Positions 1 to 7,625 of a stretch of DNA of 64,000 nt are shown one piece after another. The notes beneath the pieces are model-generated. The model worked only from the letters and a program-made list of their open reading frames with translations, was not told the origin of the DNA and made no database searches. This DNA is from Sphingomonas oligoaromativorans (GTDB lineage Bacteria; Pseudomonadota; Alphaproteobacteria; Sphingomonadales; Sphingomonadaceae). The first letter of the stretch is position 1, and each line of letters starts with the position of its first letter. The translations under genes were made by a program, and so were the position numbers. Location: the NCBI RefSeq assembly GCF_011762195.1, contig NZ_JAASQK010000003.1, forward strand, positions 372,001-436,000, written 5' to 3'.

Positions 1-1
1 C

Positions 2-256
2 GACCCCGAGCAGTTCGTCTACGACACCACGATCCTGTACCGGCATATCGACGTGCCGGGCTATGGCGCGCCGCTGTGGATGGGGTTGGGCGATGAGGTG
101 GACCTCACCGGCGCCACGCGGCCGGAGGTGATCCACACCGGGCTCGGCGAGCCGCCGGGCATGGGCGAGGTGCTCGATCAGGACAGCGATCTGCTGCCGA
201 TCGTGCAGGCGGGCGCGCGCTCGCGCGGCTTCCGCGGCCCGCTCTGGGGCGAGTAG
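2..256 (+). CDS. Rieske ring-hydroxylating oxygenase alpha subunit, C-terminal tail (partial, runs in from left edge)
   Basis: An open frame enters from the left edge and ends at a TAG at 254-256. Its last residues read GFRGPLWGE, which lines up with GFRGIPLNY near the C-terminus of the complete Rieske oxygenase at 4912-6132. The same frame continues after the stop with EARLRHFHTELDRWLAK and a second TAG at 308-310. That segment aligns with ERRIYHWHEELDRRI of the complete enzyme, and the first TAG falls exactly on a conserved Gln. The protein therefore seems shortened by about 18 residues through a CAG-to-TAG change, or the base is a sequencing error. The Rieske centre and iron site lie outside the window, so the assignment rests only on this tail. 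Confidence 0.65.
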   Translation, partial: DPEQFVYDTTILYRHIDVPGYGAPLWMGLGDEVDLTGATRPEVIHTGLGEPPGMGEVLDQDSDLLPIVQAGARSRGFRGPLWGE

Positions 257-310
257 GAGGCGCGGCTGCGCCATTTCCATACGGAACTGGATCGCTGGCT
301 GGCGAAGTAG
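257..310 (+). pseudogene. Detached in-frame C-terminal tail of the Rieske oxygenase
   Basis: These 17 sense codons plus a TAG follow directly and in frame after the stop of the partial oxygenase. They encode a conserved-looking helix (RHFHTELDRWL) matching the C-terminal helix of the intact homologue at 4912-6132. There is no start codon or ribosome binding site of its own, so it is best read as the former end of the upstream gene. Confidence 0.5.
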
Positions 311-318
311 CGCCAGCC

Positions 319-1074
319 TCAGAAGGGGCGGATCGTCACCGCATTGTCGACGACGAATTCGGCGCCGGTGACGAAACGCGATTCATCGGAGGCGAGGAAC
401 AGCACCATCGCGGCGATGTCGGCCGGAGCCCCCTTGGAGCCTGCGGGCAGCACGCCTTCGGGCACCGCCTGCTCATCGCCGGGCCTTCCCTCGGCCTCCT
501 GCACCATCGGTGTCTCGATCGCGCCGGGATGCACCGAGTTGCAGCGGATCTTGTAACCCTTCTCCTGACACATCACCGCGATCGACTTGGTCATCGACCG
601 CACCGCGCCCTTGGCGGCGGAGTAGGCGAAGAAGATCGGGTAGCCGAGCAGCGCGCCGGTCGACGACATGTTGATGATCGATCCGCCACCGCCCCTGTTC
701 ATCAGCGGAATGGCATATTTGCAGCCGAGGAAGACACCCTCGCTCATCACGGCATTGACGAAGCGGAACTGGTCCAGCGTCGTCCCCTCGACATCGGCGG
801 AGAGCACGACGCCGGCATTGTTGACGAGGATATCCAGCCGGCCGAACCGATCCTCGATGGCGCGGATGGTGGCGATCCATTGCTCCTCGGAGGCGACGTC
901 GAGCGCCATCGCCACGCCGCCGATGGCATCGGCGACCTTCTGCGCCGGCTCCAGCCTCACGTCGGTGACGATGACGACGGCGCCTTCGCGGGCCAGCGCC
1001 TCGCAATCGGCCTTGCCGAGCCCCGAGCCGCCGCCCGTCACCAGCGCCACCTTGCCGGCCACCCGTCCCGTCAT
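319..1074 (-). CDS. SDR family NAD(P)-dependent oxidoreductase
   Basis: A classical short-chain dehydrogenase/reductase of 251 residues. It has the dinucleotide-binding glycine motif TGGGSGLG (residues 13-20), the NNAG motif (85-88) and the catalytic set Ser138, Tyr151, Lys155 (YSAAK). The C-terminus ends in FVVDNAVTIRPF, typical of SDRs that close on the active site. The ATG at 1074 is preceded by a purine-rich GGGAGACGAGG and gives a normal N-terminus. It lies 23 bp downstream of the second SDR (1098-2024) on the same strand, so the two are probably co-transcribed from the promoter near 2070. The substrate is not deducible; it presumably oxidises a hydroxylated intermediate of the catabolic cluster. 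Confidence 0.88.
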   Translation of the reverse strand: MTGRVAGKVALVTGGGSGLGKADCEALAREGAVVIVTDVRLEPAQKVADAIGGVAMALDVASEEQWIATIRAIEDRFGRLDILVNNAGVVLSADVEGTTLDQFRFVNAVMSEGVFLGCKYAIPLMNRGGGGSIINMSSTGALLGYPIFFAYSAAKGAVRSMTKSIAVMCQEKGYKIRCNSVHPGAIETPMVQEAEGRPGDEQAVPEGVLPAGSKGAPADIAAMVLFLASDESRFVTGAEFVVDNAVTIRPF

Positions 1075-1097
1075 CCTCGTCTCCCTCGCGCGCGTCG

Positions 1098-2024
1098 TCA
1101 GGCCGCGCCGCCTTCGTTGAAATAGTCCGGCATCCCGCCCGGCCACACCACGCCCCACTGAGCCTGACCGCCGTCGATAATCATCAGGTCGCCATTGACG
1201 AAACGCGCCGCCGGCGAGGCCAGATAGACGATCGCTTCCGCCACATCCCACGCATTGCCGCGCACCTTCATCGGATTGGCCATATGGAAGCGCCCGAGCG
1301 CCTCCTCGGGATAGACGCCGAAACCCTCCGTCTCGATCACGCCGGGGCCGACGCAGTTCACCCGGATGCGGAAGGGCGCCCACTCGGTCGCGACCGTCCT
1401 GGACAGATAGATCACGCCCGCCCGCGCCGCGCAGGTGTGCGCCGCCTGCGGCATCCCGCGTTCGACATTGGCGACCATGTTGATGACATGCCCCGGCTGG
1501 CCCTCCGCCCGCCAGCGTCGGGCGGCCTCCTGCATCATCCACCAGGTGCCGTTCAGATTGGTGTCGATCACCGCCAGCCAGCCCTTGCGGCTGAAATCGA
1601 TCGCATCCTGCGGGAATTGTCCGCCGGCATTGTTGACCAGGGTGTCGAGCCCGCCCAGCCGGTCATGCACCTCGCCGATCAGCGCCTCGCAGGCATCGGG
1701 ATCGCGGATGGTCATGGCGCGGATCAGGATGTCGCGCCCGGTGGCGGCGCGGATCGCATCGCGCGTGGCTTCCAGCTTCTCCGCCGCCCGCCCGCAGATC
1801 GCGACGTCGGCGCCCAGCCGCGCGGCGAGGAAGGCGGCCGCCTTGCCCATGCCGCTGCCGCCGCCGGTAATCAGGATGCGATGGCCGGCGAGCAGGTCCG
1901 GCCGGAATACCGTCTCGCGCGTCGCCAGCGCCGCTTCGTCGAGCCCGCGTTTCGGCCGCGTGGGATCGCTCGGATCGGGGCGGGCCTGGGGGCGCGGCGG
2001 GGCGGTCGGCTGGTCATCGTCCAT
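1098..2024 (-). CDS. SDR-fold oxidoreductase with degenerate active site (dienoyl-CoA reductase-like)
   Basis: This 308-residue protein has a 45-residue, proline-rich N-terminal extension followed by a Rossmann fold with TGGGSGMG (residues 53-60) and NNAG (131-134). Where classical SDRs carry Ser, Tyr and Lys, alignment by eye places Ala185, Thr197 and Arg201 (TCAAR instead of YxxxK). The 2,4-dienoyl-CoA reductase branch of SDRs also departs from YxxxK, so it may reduce or bind a CoA ester; loss of redox activity is also possible. It is first in a two-gene minus-strand unit and divergent from the SDR at 2218, with two copies of the cluster's candidate operator in between. Confidence 0.8.
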   Translation of the reverse strand: MDDDQPTAPPRPQARPDPSDPTRPKRGLDEAALATRETVFRPDLLAGHRILITGGGSGMGKAAAFLAARLGADVAICGRAAEKLEATRDAIRAATGRDILIRAMTIRDPDACEALIGEVHDRLGGLDTLVNNAGGQFPQDAIDFSRKGWLAVIDTNLNGTWWMMQEAARRWRAEGQPGHVINMVANVERGMPQAAHTCAARAGVIYLSRTVATEWAPFRIRVNCVGPGVIETEGFGVYPEEALGRFHMANPMKVRGNAWDVAEAIVYLASPAARFVNGDLMIIDGGQAQWGVVWPGGMPDYFNEGGAA

Positions 2025-2070
2025 CGGTTCATGTGGCTCCCTGTTGCGACCGGCTTAGCATGTCGCTTGC

Positions 2071-2097
2071 AAAAAACAATCATAAATGTCTTTTTTA
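2071..2097. promoter_or_regulatory. Candidate operator, copy 1 (catabolic cluster)
   Basis: An AT-rich island in GC-rich DNA with the core ACAATCATAAATG at 2076-2088, flanked by A and T runs. It matches two other copies at 2172-2199 and 4824-4853 (consensus RCARTCATRAATG). It lies 50-70 bp upstream of the minus-strand SDR start at 2024. The bound regulator is not in the window. Confidence 0.55.
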
Positions 2098-2171
2098 TGA
2101 GGCTGCTTCACCTCGGAAACCGGGATTTTGTGCTGCGTTTGCGAGCGACGGGGTTGTGCGGATCGAGTCTT

Positions 2172-2199
2172 GAAAAAAGCAGTCATGAATGTCTTTATC
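2172..2199. promoter_or_regulatory. Candidate operator, copy 2 (catabolic cluster)
   Basis: The core GCAGTCATGAATG at 2179-2191 sits between an A-run and TCTTTAT. It ends about 20 bp before the start of the plus-strand SDR at 2218, close to the expected promoter. With copy 1 it gives each arm of the divergent promoter its own site. Confidence 0.55.
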
Positions 2200-2217
2200 G
2201 AGTAAAAGGAGAGGAGC

Positions 2218-3021
2218 ATGGCCGATCTGACGGGAAAGGTGGCGGTGGTCGTGGGGGCTGCCGGCCGGGGCAATATGGCGCAGGCGATCGCCCGGCGCCT
2301 GGCGGCCGACGGCGCGCGGCTGGTGGTCGCCGGACGCGATCCCGAGCCGCTGGCCGAGTTGGCGGCGGAACTGGGCGGCCTCGCCGTCGACGATTGCGAC
2401 CTCACCAGCGAGGCGGATCTGGCGCGGCTCGCCTCCACGGCGCGGGAGCGTTTCGGCGGGGTGGACATCGCCGTCAACGCCACCGGCTGGGGCCTGCTCC
2501 GCCCCTTCCTCGATACGTCGAAGGAGGAGATCGAGCGGATCACCGCGCTCCAGTTCGTCGGCGCTTTTCTCTTCTATCAGGCCATGCTGCGTGTGATGCG
2601 CGACGGCGGGTCTCTGATCCAGATATCCTCTGCCACGGCGACGATCATGCTGGAGGATCACGCCGCCTATATGGGCACCAAGGCCGGCGCCGATCATGTC
2701 ATCCGCTGCATCGCCAACGAGTTCGGCCATCGCGGCATCCGCGCCAATTCGGTCGCGCCGGGCTTCACGGTGACGCCGATGACCGGCAAGGCCGGCCGCA
2801 ACCCGGCCGTGATCGCGGCCTTCGCCAGGGAATATCCGCTCGGCCGGGTGGGCACCAGCGAGGATGTCGCCGAGGCGGTGTCGTGGCTCGCCTCCGATGC
2901 CTGCTTCCTGACCGGGCAGACGCTTCAGGTGAGCGGCGGCCTGACGCTGCGCCGCAATCCCCGCAATGCGGAGATCGTCGCGGCGGTGCAGGCGGCGAAG
3001 GCCGCCGGGGCGCCGTCATGA
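2218..3021 (+). CDS. SDR family oxidoreductase
   Basis: A 267-residue short-chain dehydrogenase. The N-terminal motif is GAAGRGNM (residues 13-20) rather than strict TGxxxGxG. NATG replaces NNAG, and the catalytic residues Ser137/138, Tyr151 and Lys155 (YMGTK) are present. The ATG follows an excellent AAAAGGAGAGGAGC ribosome site. Its stop overlaps the ATG of the VOC gene at 3018 (ATGA), indicating translational coupling. A candidate operator lies just upstream at 2172-2199. The role is inferred as oxidation or reduction of an alcohol/ketone in the pathway; the substrate is unknown. Confidence 0.88.
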   Translation: MADLTGKVAVVVGAAGRGNMAQAIARRLAADGARLVVAGRDPEPLAELAAELGGLAVDDCDLTSEADLARLASTARERFGGVDIAVNATGWGLLRPFLDTSKEEIERITALQFVGAFLFYQAMLRVMRDGGSLIQISSATATIMLEDHAAYMGTKAGADHVIRCIANEFGHRGIRANSVAPGFTVTPMTGKAGRNPAVIAAFAREYPLGRVGTSEDVAEAVSWLASDACFLTGQTLQVSGGLTLRRNPRNAEIVAAVQAAKAAGAPS

Positions 3022-3491
3022 TCCGGGGCGTTCACCATCTCGCCGTCTCGACGCCGGACATCGGCCGTTTCGTCGATCATTATGAACGCTGGTTCGGCTT
3101 CGAGCGCTGCGGCGGCGGGGGCTGGGAGCCGGGCAACGACCGCATCGACACCATGGTTGGCTTGCAGGACAGCGCGGCGCGCTACCAGATGATCCGGCTG
3201 GGCAATCTCTACATCGAGGTGTTCGAATATTCCGCGCCGCAGGGCCGCGAGATGCATCCGCGGATGTGCGATCATGGCCTCATCCATTTCTGCTTCTATT
3301 GCGACGACGTCTTCGCCGAATATGAGCGGCTGAGGGGGCTGGGCATGGAGTTCGCCTGCCCGCCCGGTGGATCGGCGGCGACGCGCGCCACCTATGGGCG
3401 CGACTGTGACGGCAATGTCGTGGAGCTGCTCCAGATCGTCGACGAAAGCTGCGGTTTCGCTTTCGGTCGCGCGGTGGCGCTGTCAGCCTAG
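3018..3491 (+). CDS. VOC family protein (glyoxalase/dioxygenase fold)
   Basis: A 157-residue vicinal-oxygen-chelate protein starting MIRGVHHLAVSTPDI, the usual first beta strand with a metal-ligand His. It also has HGLIHFCFYCDD in the second module and DCDGNVVELLQI at the end, where the last metal-binding Glu normally lies. This family includes glyoxalases, epimerases and ring-cleavage dioxygenases, and nothing here decides between them. It is translationally coupled to the SDR at 2218 and overlaps the convergent VOC gene (3483-4007) by 9 bp. It is likely a small metal enzyme acting on a pathway intermediate. Confidence 0.82.
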   Translation: MIRGVHHLAVSTPDIGRFVDHYERWFGFERCGGGGWEPGNDRIDTMVGLQDSAARYQMIRLGNLYIEVFEYSAPQGREMHPRMCDHGLIHFCFYCDDVFAEYERLRGLGMEFACPPGGSAATRATYGRDCDGNVVELLQIVDESCGFAFGRAVALSA

Positions 3492-4007
3492 TTCGCGCAG
3501 CAACGTCGCGGGATCGCCGTCCCAGCGCTCGGCCGCCTTGCGGACCGCCGCGAAGAAGGCGCGGATGGCCGGCTTGTCCTCGACGATCTCGATCATATGG
3601 CCGAGCGCCACGGCGGTATCGACATAGGCGTAGCGCATCGGCCCGAAGCGACCGTCCGCCGCCACCGCGAAAGCCCGATCGGTATAGTGCGCCAGCGCGG
3701 CGTCGAAATCCCCGGCGATGAAGGCGACATGGTGGAAACCGATCGTCCCCGCCGGCACCGTGTCCCGATAGGCGGACGGGCTGTCGTCATGTTGCTCGAC
3801 GAGCTCGATCTGCACCTCGCCATGCTGCGCGACAGCGGTGGAGAAGCGCGTGGCGGTCGGCTGGCCGCGATAGCGGGGCTGATCCAGCTTCAGTTCGCGG
3901 TTGACGAGGAAGGGGCCGATGCCCGTGGTCGCGTGCCAGCGGTGCGCCGCGGTGGCGAGATCGGGCACGACCCAGGCGTGCTGGATGATCTGCGGACGGA
4001 AGCTCAT
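3483..4007 (-). CDS. VOC family protein (methylmalonyl-CoA epimerase-like)
   Basis: A second, unrelated-looking VOC protein of 174 residues. It opens with IIQHAWVVPDLATAAHRW, has a central GFHHVAFIAGDFDAAL and ends around GHMIEIVEDKP, where the His and Glu are likely metal ligands. The arrangement resembles the Glyoxalase_4/epimerase branch. The ATG at 4007 overlaps the stop of the isomerase-like gene 4004-4840 (ATGA), so the two are co-translated. It is convergent with the VOC at 3018-3491. The substrate is unknown. Confidence 0.8.
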   Translation of the reverse strand: MSFRPQIIQHAWVVPDLATAAHRWHATTGIGPFLVNRELKLDQPRYRGQPTATRFSTAVAQHGEVQIELVEQHDDSPSAYRDTVPAGTIGFHHVAFIAGDFDAALAHYTDRAFAVAADGRFGPMRYAYVDTAVALGHMIEIVEDKPAIRAFFAAVRKAAERWDGDPATLLRELG

Positions 4008-4840
4008 GGCCGTGCCTCGCTGGTGGCTCGGGGGAGAAGGTGGCGCGTGGCCGTCACGGCCCGGCGCGCCCGTTCGCGTGCGCTGACACCGGCCTTGCGC
4101 GCGGCGGCCTGCGGCACTTCGATGTCGATCACCGTGCCCGGCCGGATCGCGGCGAGAGTCGCGGCGAGCGGGAAGGCGCCGTCGCCGGGCAACATCCGCT
4201 CGCGGATCGCTTCGTGCCAGCGCAGATCGGCGGCGATGTCGGAAGGGCCGTCCGAAAGCTGGAGATAGCCGATCCGGTCGCGATGCCGCGCTACGTCCGC
4301 CGCGCCGCCGCCGCTGCGCACGAGGTGCAGCATATCGCACACCAGCGCCACATTGGCGCGATCCGCGGCGGCGAGGATCGCGGCCGCCCGATCGATCGTC
4401 CGCACCGCCGAGAAGCCGTTGAACTCCAGCCCGACGATGATGCCGAACCCCGCCGCCATGTCGCAGAGCCGGGCCAGCCGCCGCGCGCCTTCGGCCTCGT
4501 CGGCATCATGGACATGCGCGGTCGCGCGTGTCGCGCCGAGTGCGTGGCCGACCGCCAGCGCTTTCCCGAAACCCGCCCAGTCGGGATCGGAATCGAGCGG
4601 AAAGACCTCGATGTTGCACAGCGTGACGCCCGCCTTGCGCAACGCTTCCGCCACCGCCGGCACATCGCCCTCGCCGACACGGGGATAGACGTGCCGCGCG
4701 GCCTCCGGGACATGGGCGAACAGGCAGACATGATCGCAGCGCAGTTCCCCCGCGATCGCGATCAATTCCTCCGGCGTGGCATCGAGCGCCGTCAGATGGT
4801 GCAGCGAAAGGGCGTGCGGTGTCGATAAAAAAGCATTCAT
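4004..4840 (-). CDS. Sugar phosphate isomerase/epimerase-like TIM-barrel protein
   Basis: A 278-residue protein of the xylose-isomerase-like TIM-barrel family (as in IolE, hydroxypyruvate isomerase and myo-inosose dehydratase). Metal-ligand positions look intact: Glu in GLEFNGF, Asp in LVCDMLHL, His in LRWHEAI and Glu in IDIEVPQ. It is the first gene of a minus-strand pair with the VOC protein. No good ribosome site precedes the ATG at 4840, and the candidate operator copy 3 overlaps the first codons. Translation may therefore be leaderless, or the true start may lie a little downstream. In catabolic clusters such barrels often act on ring-opened or keto intermediates. Confidence 0.8.
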   Translation of the reverse strand: MNAFLSTPHALSLHHLTALDATPEELIAIAGELRCDHVCLFAHVPEAARHVYPRVGEGDVPAVAEALRKAGVTLCNIEVFPLDSDPDWAGFGKALAVGHALGATRATAHVHDADEAEGARRLARLCDMAAGFGIIVGLEFNGFSAVRTIDRAAAILAAADRANVALVCDMLHLVRSGGGAADVARHRDRIGYLQLSDGPSDIAADLRWHEAIRERMLPGDGAFPLAATLAAIRPGTVIDIEVPQAAARKAGVSARERARRAVTATRHLLPRATSEARP

Positions 4841-4853
4841 GATTGTTTTTATG
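4824..4853. promoter_or_regulatory. Candidate operator, copy 3 (catabolic cluster)
   Basis: CATTCATGATTGT at 4834-4846 is the reverse complement of the core seen at 2076-2088 and 2179-2191, again embedded between A and T runs. It lies between the isomerase-like gene (start 4840, minus) and the Rieske oxygenase (start 4912, plus), so one site could control both directions. Confidence 0.55.
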
Positions 4854-4911
4854 TCGAACTGTGCTAGGTCGAGTCAATCGGCAACGACAAAAGACCGACG
4901 GGACAGGATCG

Positions 4912-6132
4912 ATGGATGCCATCCACCACGACCGGGCACGGGACGATTATCAGCGCATGGACGACGAGCGGGCGCGCAAGGGGCCGCCCGAGGGCTTTCC
5001 CAGGCTGCCCGACATTCCCGGCCGTCGCTATGTCGATCCCGAATTTCTGACGCTCGAGAAGGATCGCATGTGGAAGCGGGCCTGGCTCTATGCGGGCCAC
5101 ACCGATCAGGTGGCGACGCCCGGCCGCTGGTTCCTCACCCGCAACACCGGCGCGCCCGTGATCGTGCTGCGCGACCTGAAGGGAGAGGTCCGCGCCTTCT
5201 ACAACACCTGCCAGCATCGCGGCGCGCCGCTGGTGACCGGAGACGCGGGCGAGGCGCGCGGCTTCGTGTGCGGCTATCATGGCTGGAGCTACACGCTGGA
5301 GGGCAAGCTGACGGCGGTGCGCGACAAGCGCGATTTCGTCGAGCTGGACTTCGCCTGCCGTTCGCTGGTGCCGGTCCGCTGCGAGATGCTGGGCAGCCTG
5401 ATCTTCATCAACGAAGACCCGGACGCCCAGCCGCTGATCGATCATATCGGCCCGATGGCTAGGGAGCTGGATCAGTTCCAGCTCGACCGCCTGCGCCTCG
5501 TCGACAGCCGCAGCTATGAGGTCGGCTGCAATGTGAAGGTGCTGCTCGACGCCTTTCTGGAGGTCTATCACATCAAGTCCATCCACCAGTCGACGGTGGA
5601 CCGCTTCCTCGATCATCGCGGCATGATCGTCACGCTCTGGCCCAATGGCCACAGCCGCATGTGTACGCCCAACAGCCGGCCGGACTGGAAGGATCCCGGC
5701 ACGATCGGAATGCCGCGGATCGATACGGTGGGCGATCTCGCGGCCAACAACAATGTCAGCTATCACATCTATCCCAATTTCGTGATGCCGCCTTCGGACA
5801 GCGGCATTCCGATCCTGCAATTCTGGCCGACGGGGCCGCGAAGCTGCCGGGTGGTGTCGAGCTGGATCGCGCCGGACCATGATCCCGAGCAACCGCATCC
5901 ACTCTGGGAGACGCGCATCCGCAACTGGGAGCGCATCCTCTACGAGGATCTCCAATACGCTCCCCAGATCCAGGACTCGCTGGAGAGCGGCGGCTTTCGC
6001 GGGATACCGCTCAATTATCAGGAGCGGCGGATCTACCATTGGCATGAGGAGCTGGATCGCCGGATCGGGCTCAATCAGGTGCCGCCGGAAGCCCGCGTCG
6101 AGCAGGTGCTGGGCGACTGGGTGACGCGATAG
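4912..6132 (+). CDS. Rieske [2Fe-2S] oxygenase, alpha subunit
   Basis: A 406-residue terminal oxygenase. The Rieske cluster ligands are Cys100-x-His102 and Cys120-x2-His123. The mononuclear iron site is Asp213, Glu217, His220, His225 in the usual D-x3-E-x2-H-x4-H pattern. No beta-subunit gene is nearby, so it is probably an alpha-only (alpha3) enzyme such as those doing hydroxylation or O-/N-demethylation. Electrons would come from the Rieske ferredoxin at 7311 and the FAD reductase at 10450. The ATG at 4912 begins the conserved region, while in-frame upstream codons run into the promoter. It heads a tight plus-strand unit with 6151, 7311 and 7618. The substrate is unknown. Confidence 0.93.
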   Translation: MDAIHHDRARDDYQRMDDERARKGPPEGFPRLPDIPGRRYVDPEFLTLEKDRMWKRAWLYAGHTDQVATPGRWFLTRNTGAPVIVLRDLKGEVRAFYNTCQHRGAPLVTGDAGEARGFVCGYHGWSYTLEGKLTAVRDKRDFVELDFACRSLVPVRCEMLGSLIFINEDPDAQPLIDHIGPMARELDQFQLDRLRLVDSRSYEVGCNVKVLLDAFLEVYHIKSIHQSTVDRFLDHRGMIVTLWPNGHSRMCTPNSRPDWKDPGTIGMPRIDTVGDLAANNNVSYHIYPNFVMPPSDSGIPILQFWPTGPRSCRVVSSWIAPDHDPEQPHPLWETRIRNWERILYEDLQYAPQIQDSLESGGFRGIPLNYQERRIYHWHEELDRRIGLNQVPPEARVEQVLGDWVTR

Positions 6133-6150
6133 GACAGGCGGGGGAGAGGC

Positions 6151-7311
6151 ATGGATTTCAGGCTCACGTCCGAGCAGGAGGAATTGCGCGAGGCGGCCCG
6201 CGTTTTCGCCCGCGCCGAGTTGCCGGCCATCGCGGCCGCGTGCGAGCGCGACAACAGGCCGCCCAGCCATGAACTGGTGAAACGCTATGCCGAGATGGGG
6301 TTCCTCGGGATCAATGTGCCGGAGGCTCTGGGTGGCCTCGGCCTCGGCAATCTCGAAGCGCTGATCGTGCTGGAGGAGTTCGCCAGGATATCCTCGGCGG
6401 TCGCCTTCCCGATCTTCGAATCCTCGGTCGGCCCGGTGCGGGCGATCGAGCATTTCGGGTCGGACGCCTTGAAGCAGCGGATCGTGCCGGCGGTGTGCCG
6501 GGGCGAGATGGTGGTGGCGATCGGCATGTCCGAGCCGGACGCGGGCTCGGCGCTGACCGATCTCAAGACGAAGGGCGTGGTGAAGGGCGACAGGCTGATC
6601 CTCAACGGCACCAAGCGCTGGTGCTCGGGCGGCGGCCATGCCGATGCCTATCTCGTCTATTGCCGCCTGTCGGACGATCCCGGCCCGAAAGCGATCGGCG
6701 CGGTGGTGGTGGAAAAGGGAATGCCGGGCTTCGGCTTCGGCCCGCCGGAGCAGTTGATGGGCTTCCGCGGCGTGCCCTCGTGCGATCTGCATTTCGACGA
6801 TGTCGAGGTGCCGCTCGACCATATCGTGGTGCCGGCGGGCGGCTTTCGGAAGCTGATGGAGACGTTCGATCTCGAACGCTGCGGCAATGCCACCATGGCG
6901 CTGGGGCAGGCGTCCGGCGCGCTGGAGGACGTCGCCGCTTATGTTCAGGAACGCAGGCAGTTCGGGAAGGCCATCGTCGAGTTCCAGGCGGTGCAGCTCA
7001 AGCTCGCCGAGATGCATATGAAGGTGGATGCCGCCCGTCTGCTGATCTGGCGCGCGGCGGCCAATGCGGAGGATGGGTTGCCCTCGATCCTCGACAGCTC
7101 GACCGCCAAATGCTTCGCCAATTCGATCGCGCGCGAGGTGGCGGGGGAGGCCGTGCAGTTGATGGGCGCCTATGGTTATTCGCGCGAATTCCCGATGGAG
7201 AGGCGGCTGCGGGACAGTTGGGGCTGGGGCATCGCCGGCGGCGCCATCGATATCCAGAAGGTCAACATCGCCAGCGCGATGCTCGGCCGCCGCTTCGATC
7301 AGAGGCGCTGA
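6151..7311 (+). CDS. Acyl-CoA dehydrogenase family protein
   Basis: A 386-residue flavoprotein with the family signatures GMSEPDAGSAL (residues 125-135), RRQFGKAIVEFQAVQ and a C-terminal helix ending DIQKVNIASAMLGRR. The common catalytic Glu position near the C-terminus is Gly here (GIAGGAIDIQ). Instead Glu242 in FDLERCGN matches the position used by isovaleryl-CoA and long-chain acyl-CoA dehydrogenases, so it should be active. It would desaturate a CoA thioester. It starts 18 bp after the oxygenase and its stop overlaps the next ATG (TGATG), so it belongs to the same operon. Confidence 0.92.
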   Translation: MDFRLTSEQEELREAARVFARAELPAIAAACERDNRPPSHELVKRYAEMGFLGINVPEALGGLGLGNLEALIVLEEFARISSAVAFPIFESSVGPVRAIEHFGSDALKQRIVPAVCRGEMVVAIGMSEPDAGSALTDLKTKGVVKGDRLILNGTKRWCSGGGHADAYLVYCRLSDDPGPKAIGAVVVEKGMPGFGFGPPEQLMGFRGVPSCDLHFDDVEVPLDHIVVPAGGFRKLMETFDLERCGNATMALGQASGALEDVAAYVQERRQFGKAIVEFQAVQLKLAEMHMKVDAARLLIWRAAANAEDGLPSILDSSTAKCFANSIAREVAGEAVQLMGAYGYSREFPMERRLRDSWGWGIAGGAIDIQKVNIASAMLGRRFDQRR

Positions 7312-7625
7312 TGGCCCGCCACCGCATCGCTCCGCTCAGCGAGGTGCCCGAAGGGGCCAACAAGGCGTTCGACGTAGCCGGGCGCTCCGTCCTCCTCTGC
7401 CGCAGCACCGCCGGCCTGTTCGCGGCCGACAATATGTGTACCCACGCCTTCTCCCATCTGGAAGGCGGGCGGGTGAAGGGGCCTTATCTCTTCTGCCCGC
7501 TGCACGGTGTCCGCTTCGATCTGCGCAACGGCACGCCGTCGGGCAATCTCACCAGGAAATGCCTGCCGGTCTATCCCGTCCATGTCGAGGACGGGACGGT
7601 CTTCGCCGAGCTTCCCGATGACTAG
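7311..7625 (+). CDS. Rieske-type ferredoxin
   Basis: A 104-residue protein with one Rieske [2Fe-2S] centre: Cys43-x-His45 and Cys62-x2-His65 (CPLHG). Its length is normal for the ferredoxin component of three-component dioxygenases. The ATG overlaps the stop of the acyl-CoA dehydrogenase (TGATG) and its end overlaps the AzoR-like gene by 8 bp. It most likely carries electrons from the reductase at 10450-11688 to the oxygenase at 4912-6132. Confidence 0.92.
   Translation: MARHRIAPLSEVPEGANKAFDVAGRSVLLCRSTAGLFAADNMCTHAFSHLEGGRVKGPYLFCPLHGVRFDLRNGTPSGNLTRKCLPVYPVHVEDGTVFAELPDD

Noticed and set aside
6151-7311. Acyl-CoA dehydrogenase as a catalytically dead enzyme, because the common C-terminal Glu is missing.
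   Set aside because: Glu242 occupies the alternative catalytic position known from isovaleryl-CoA dehydrogenase.
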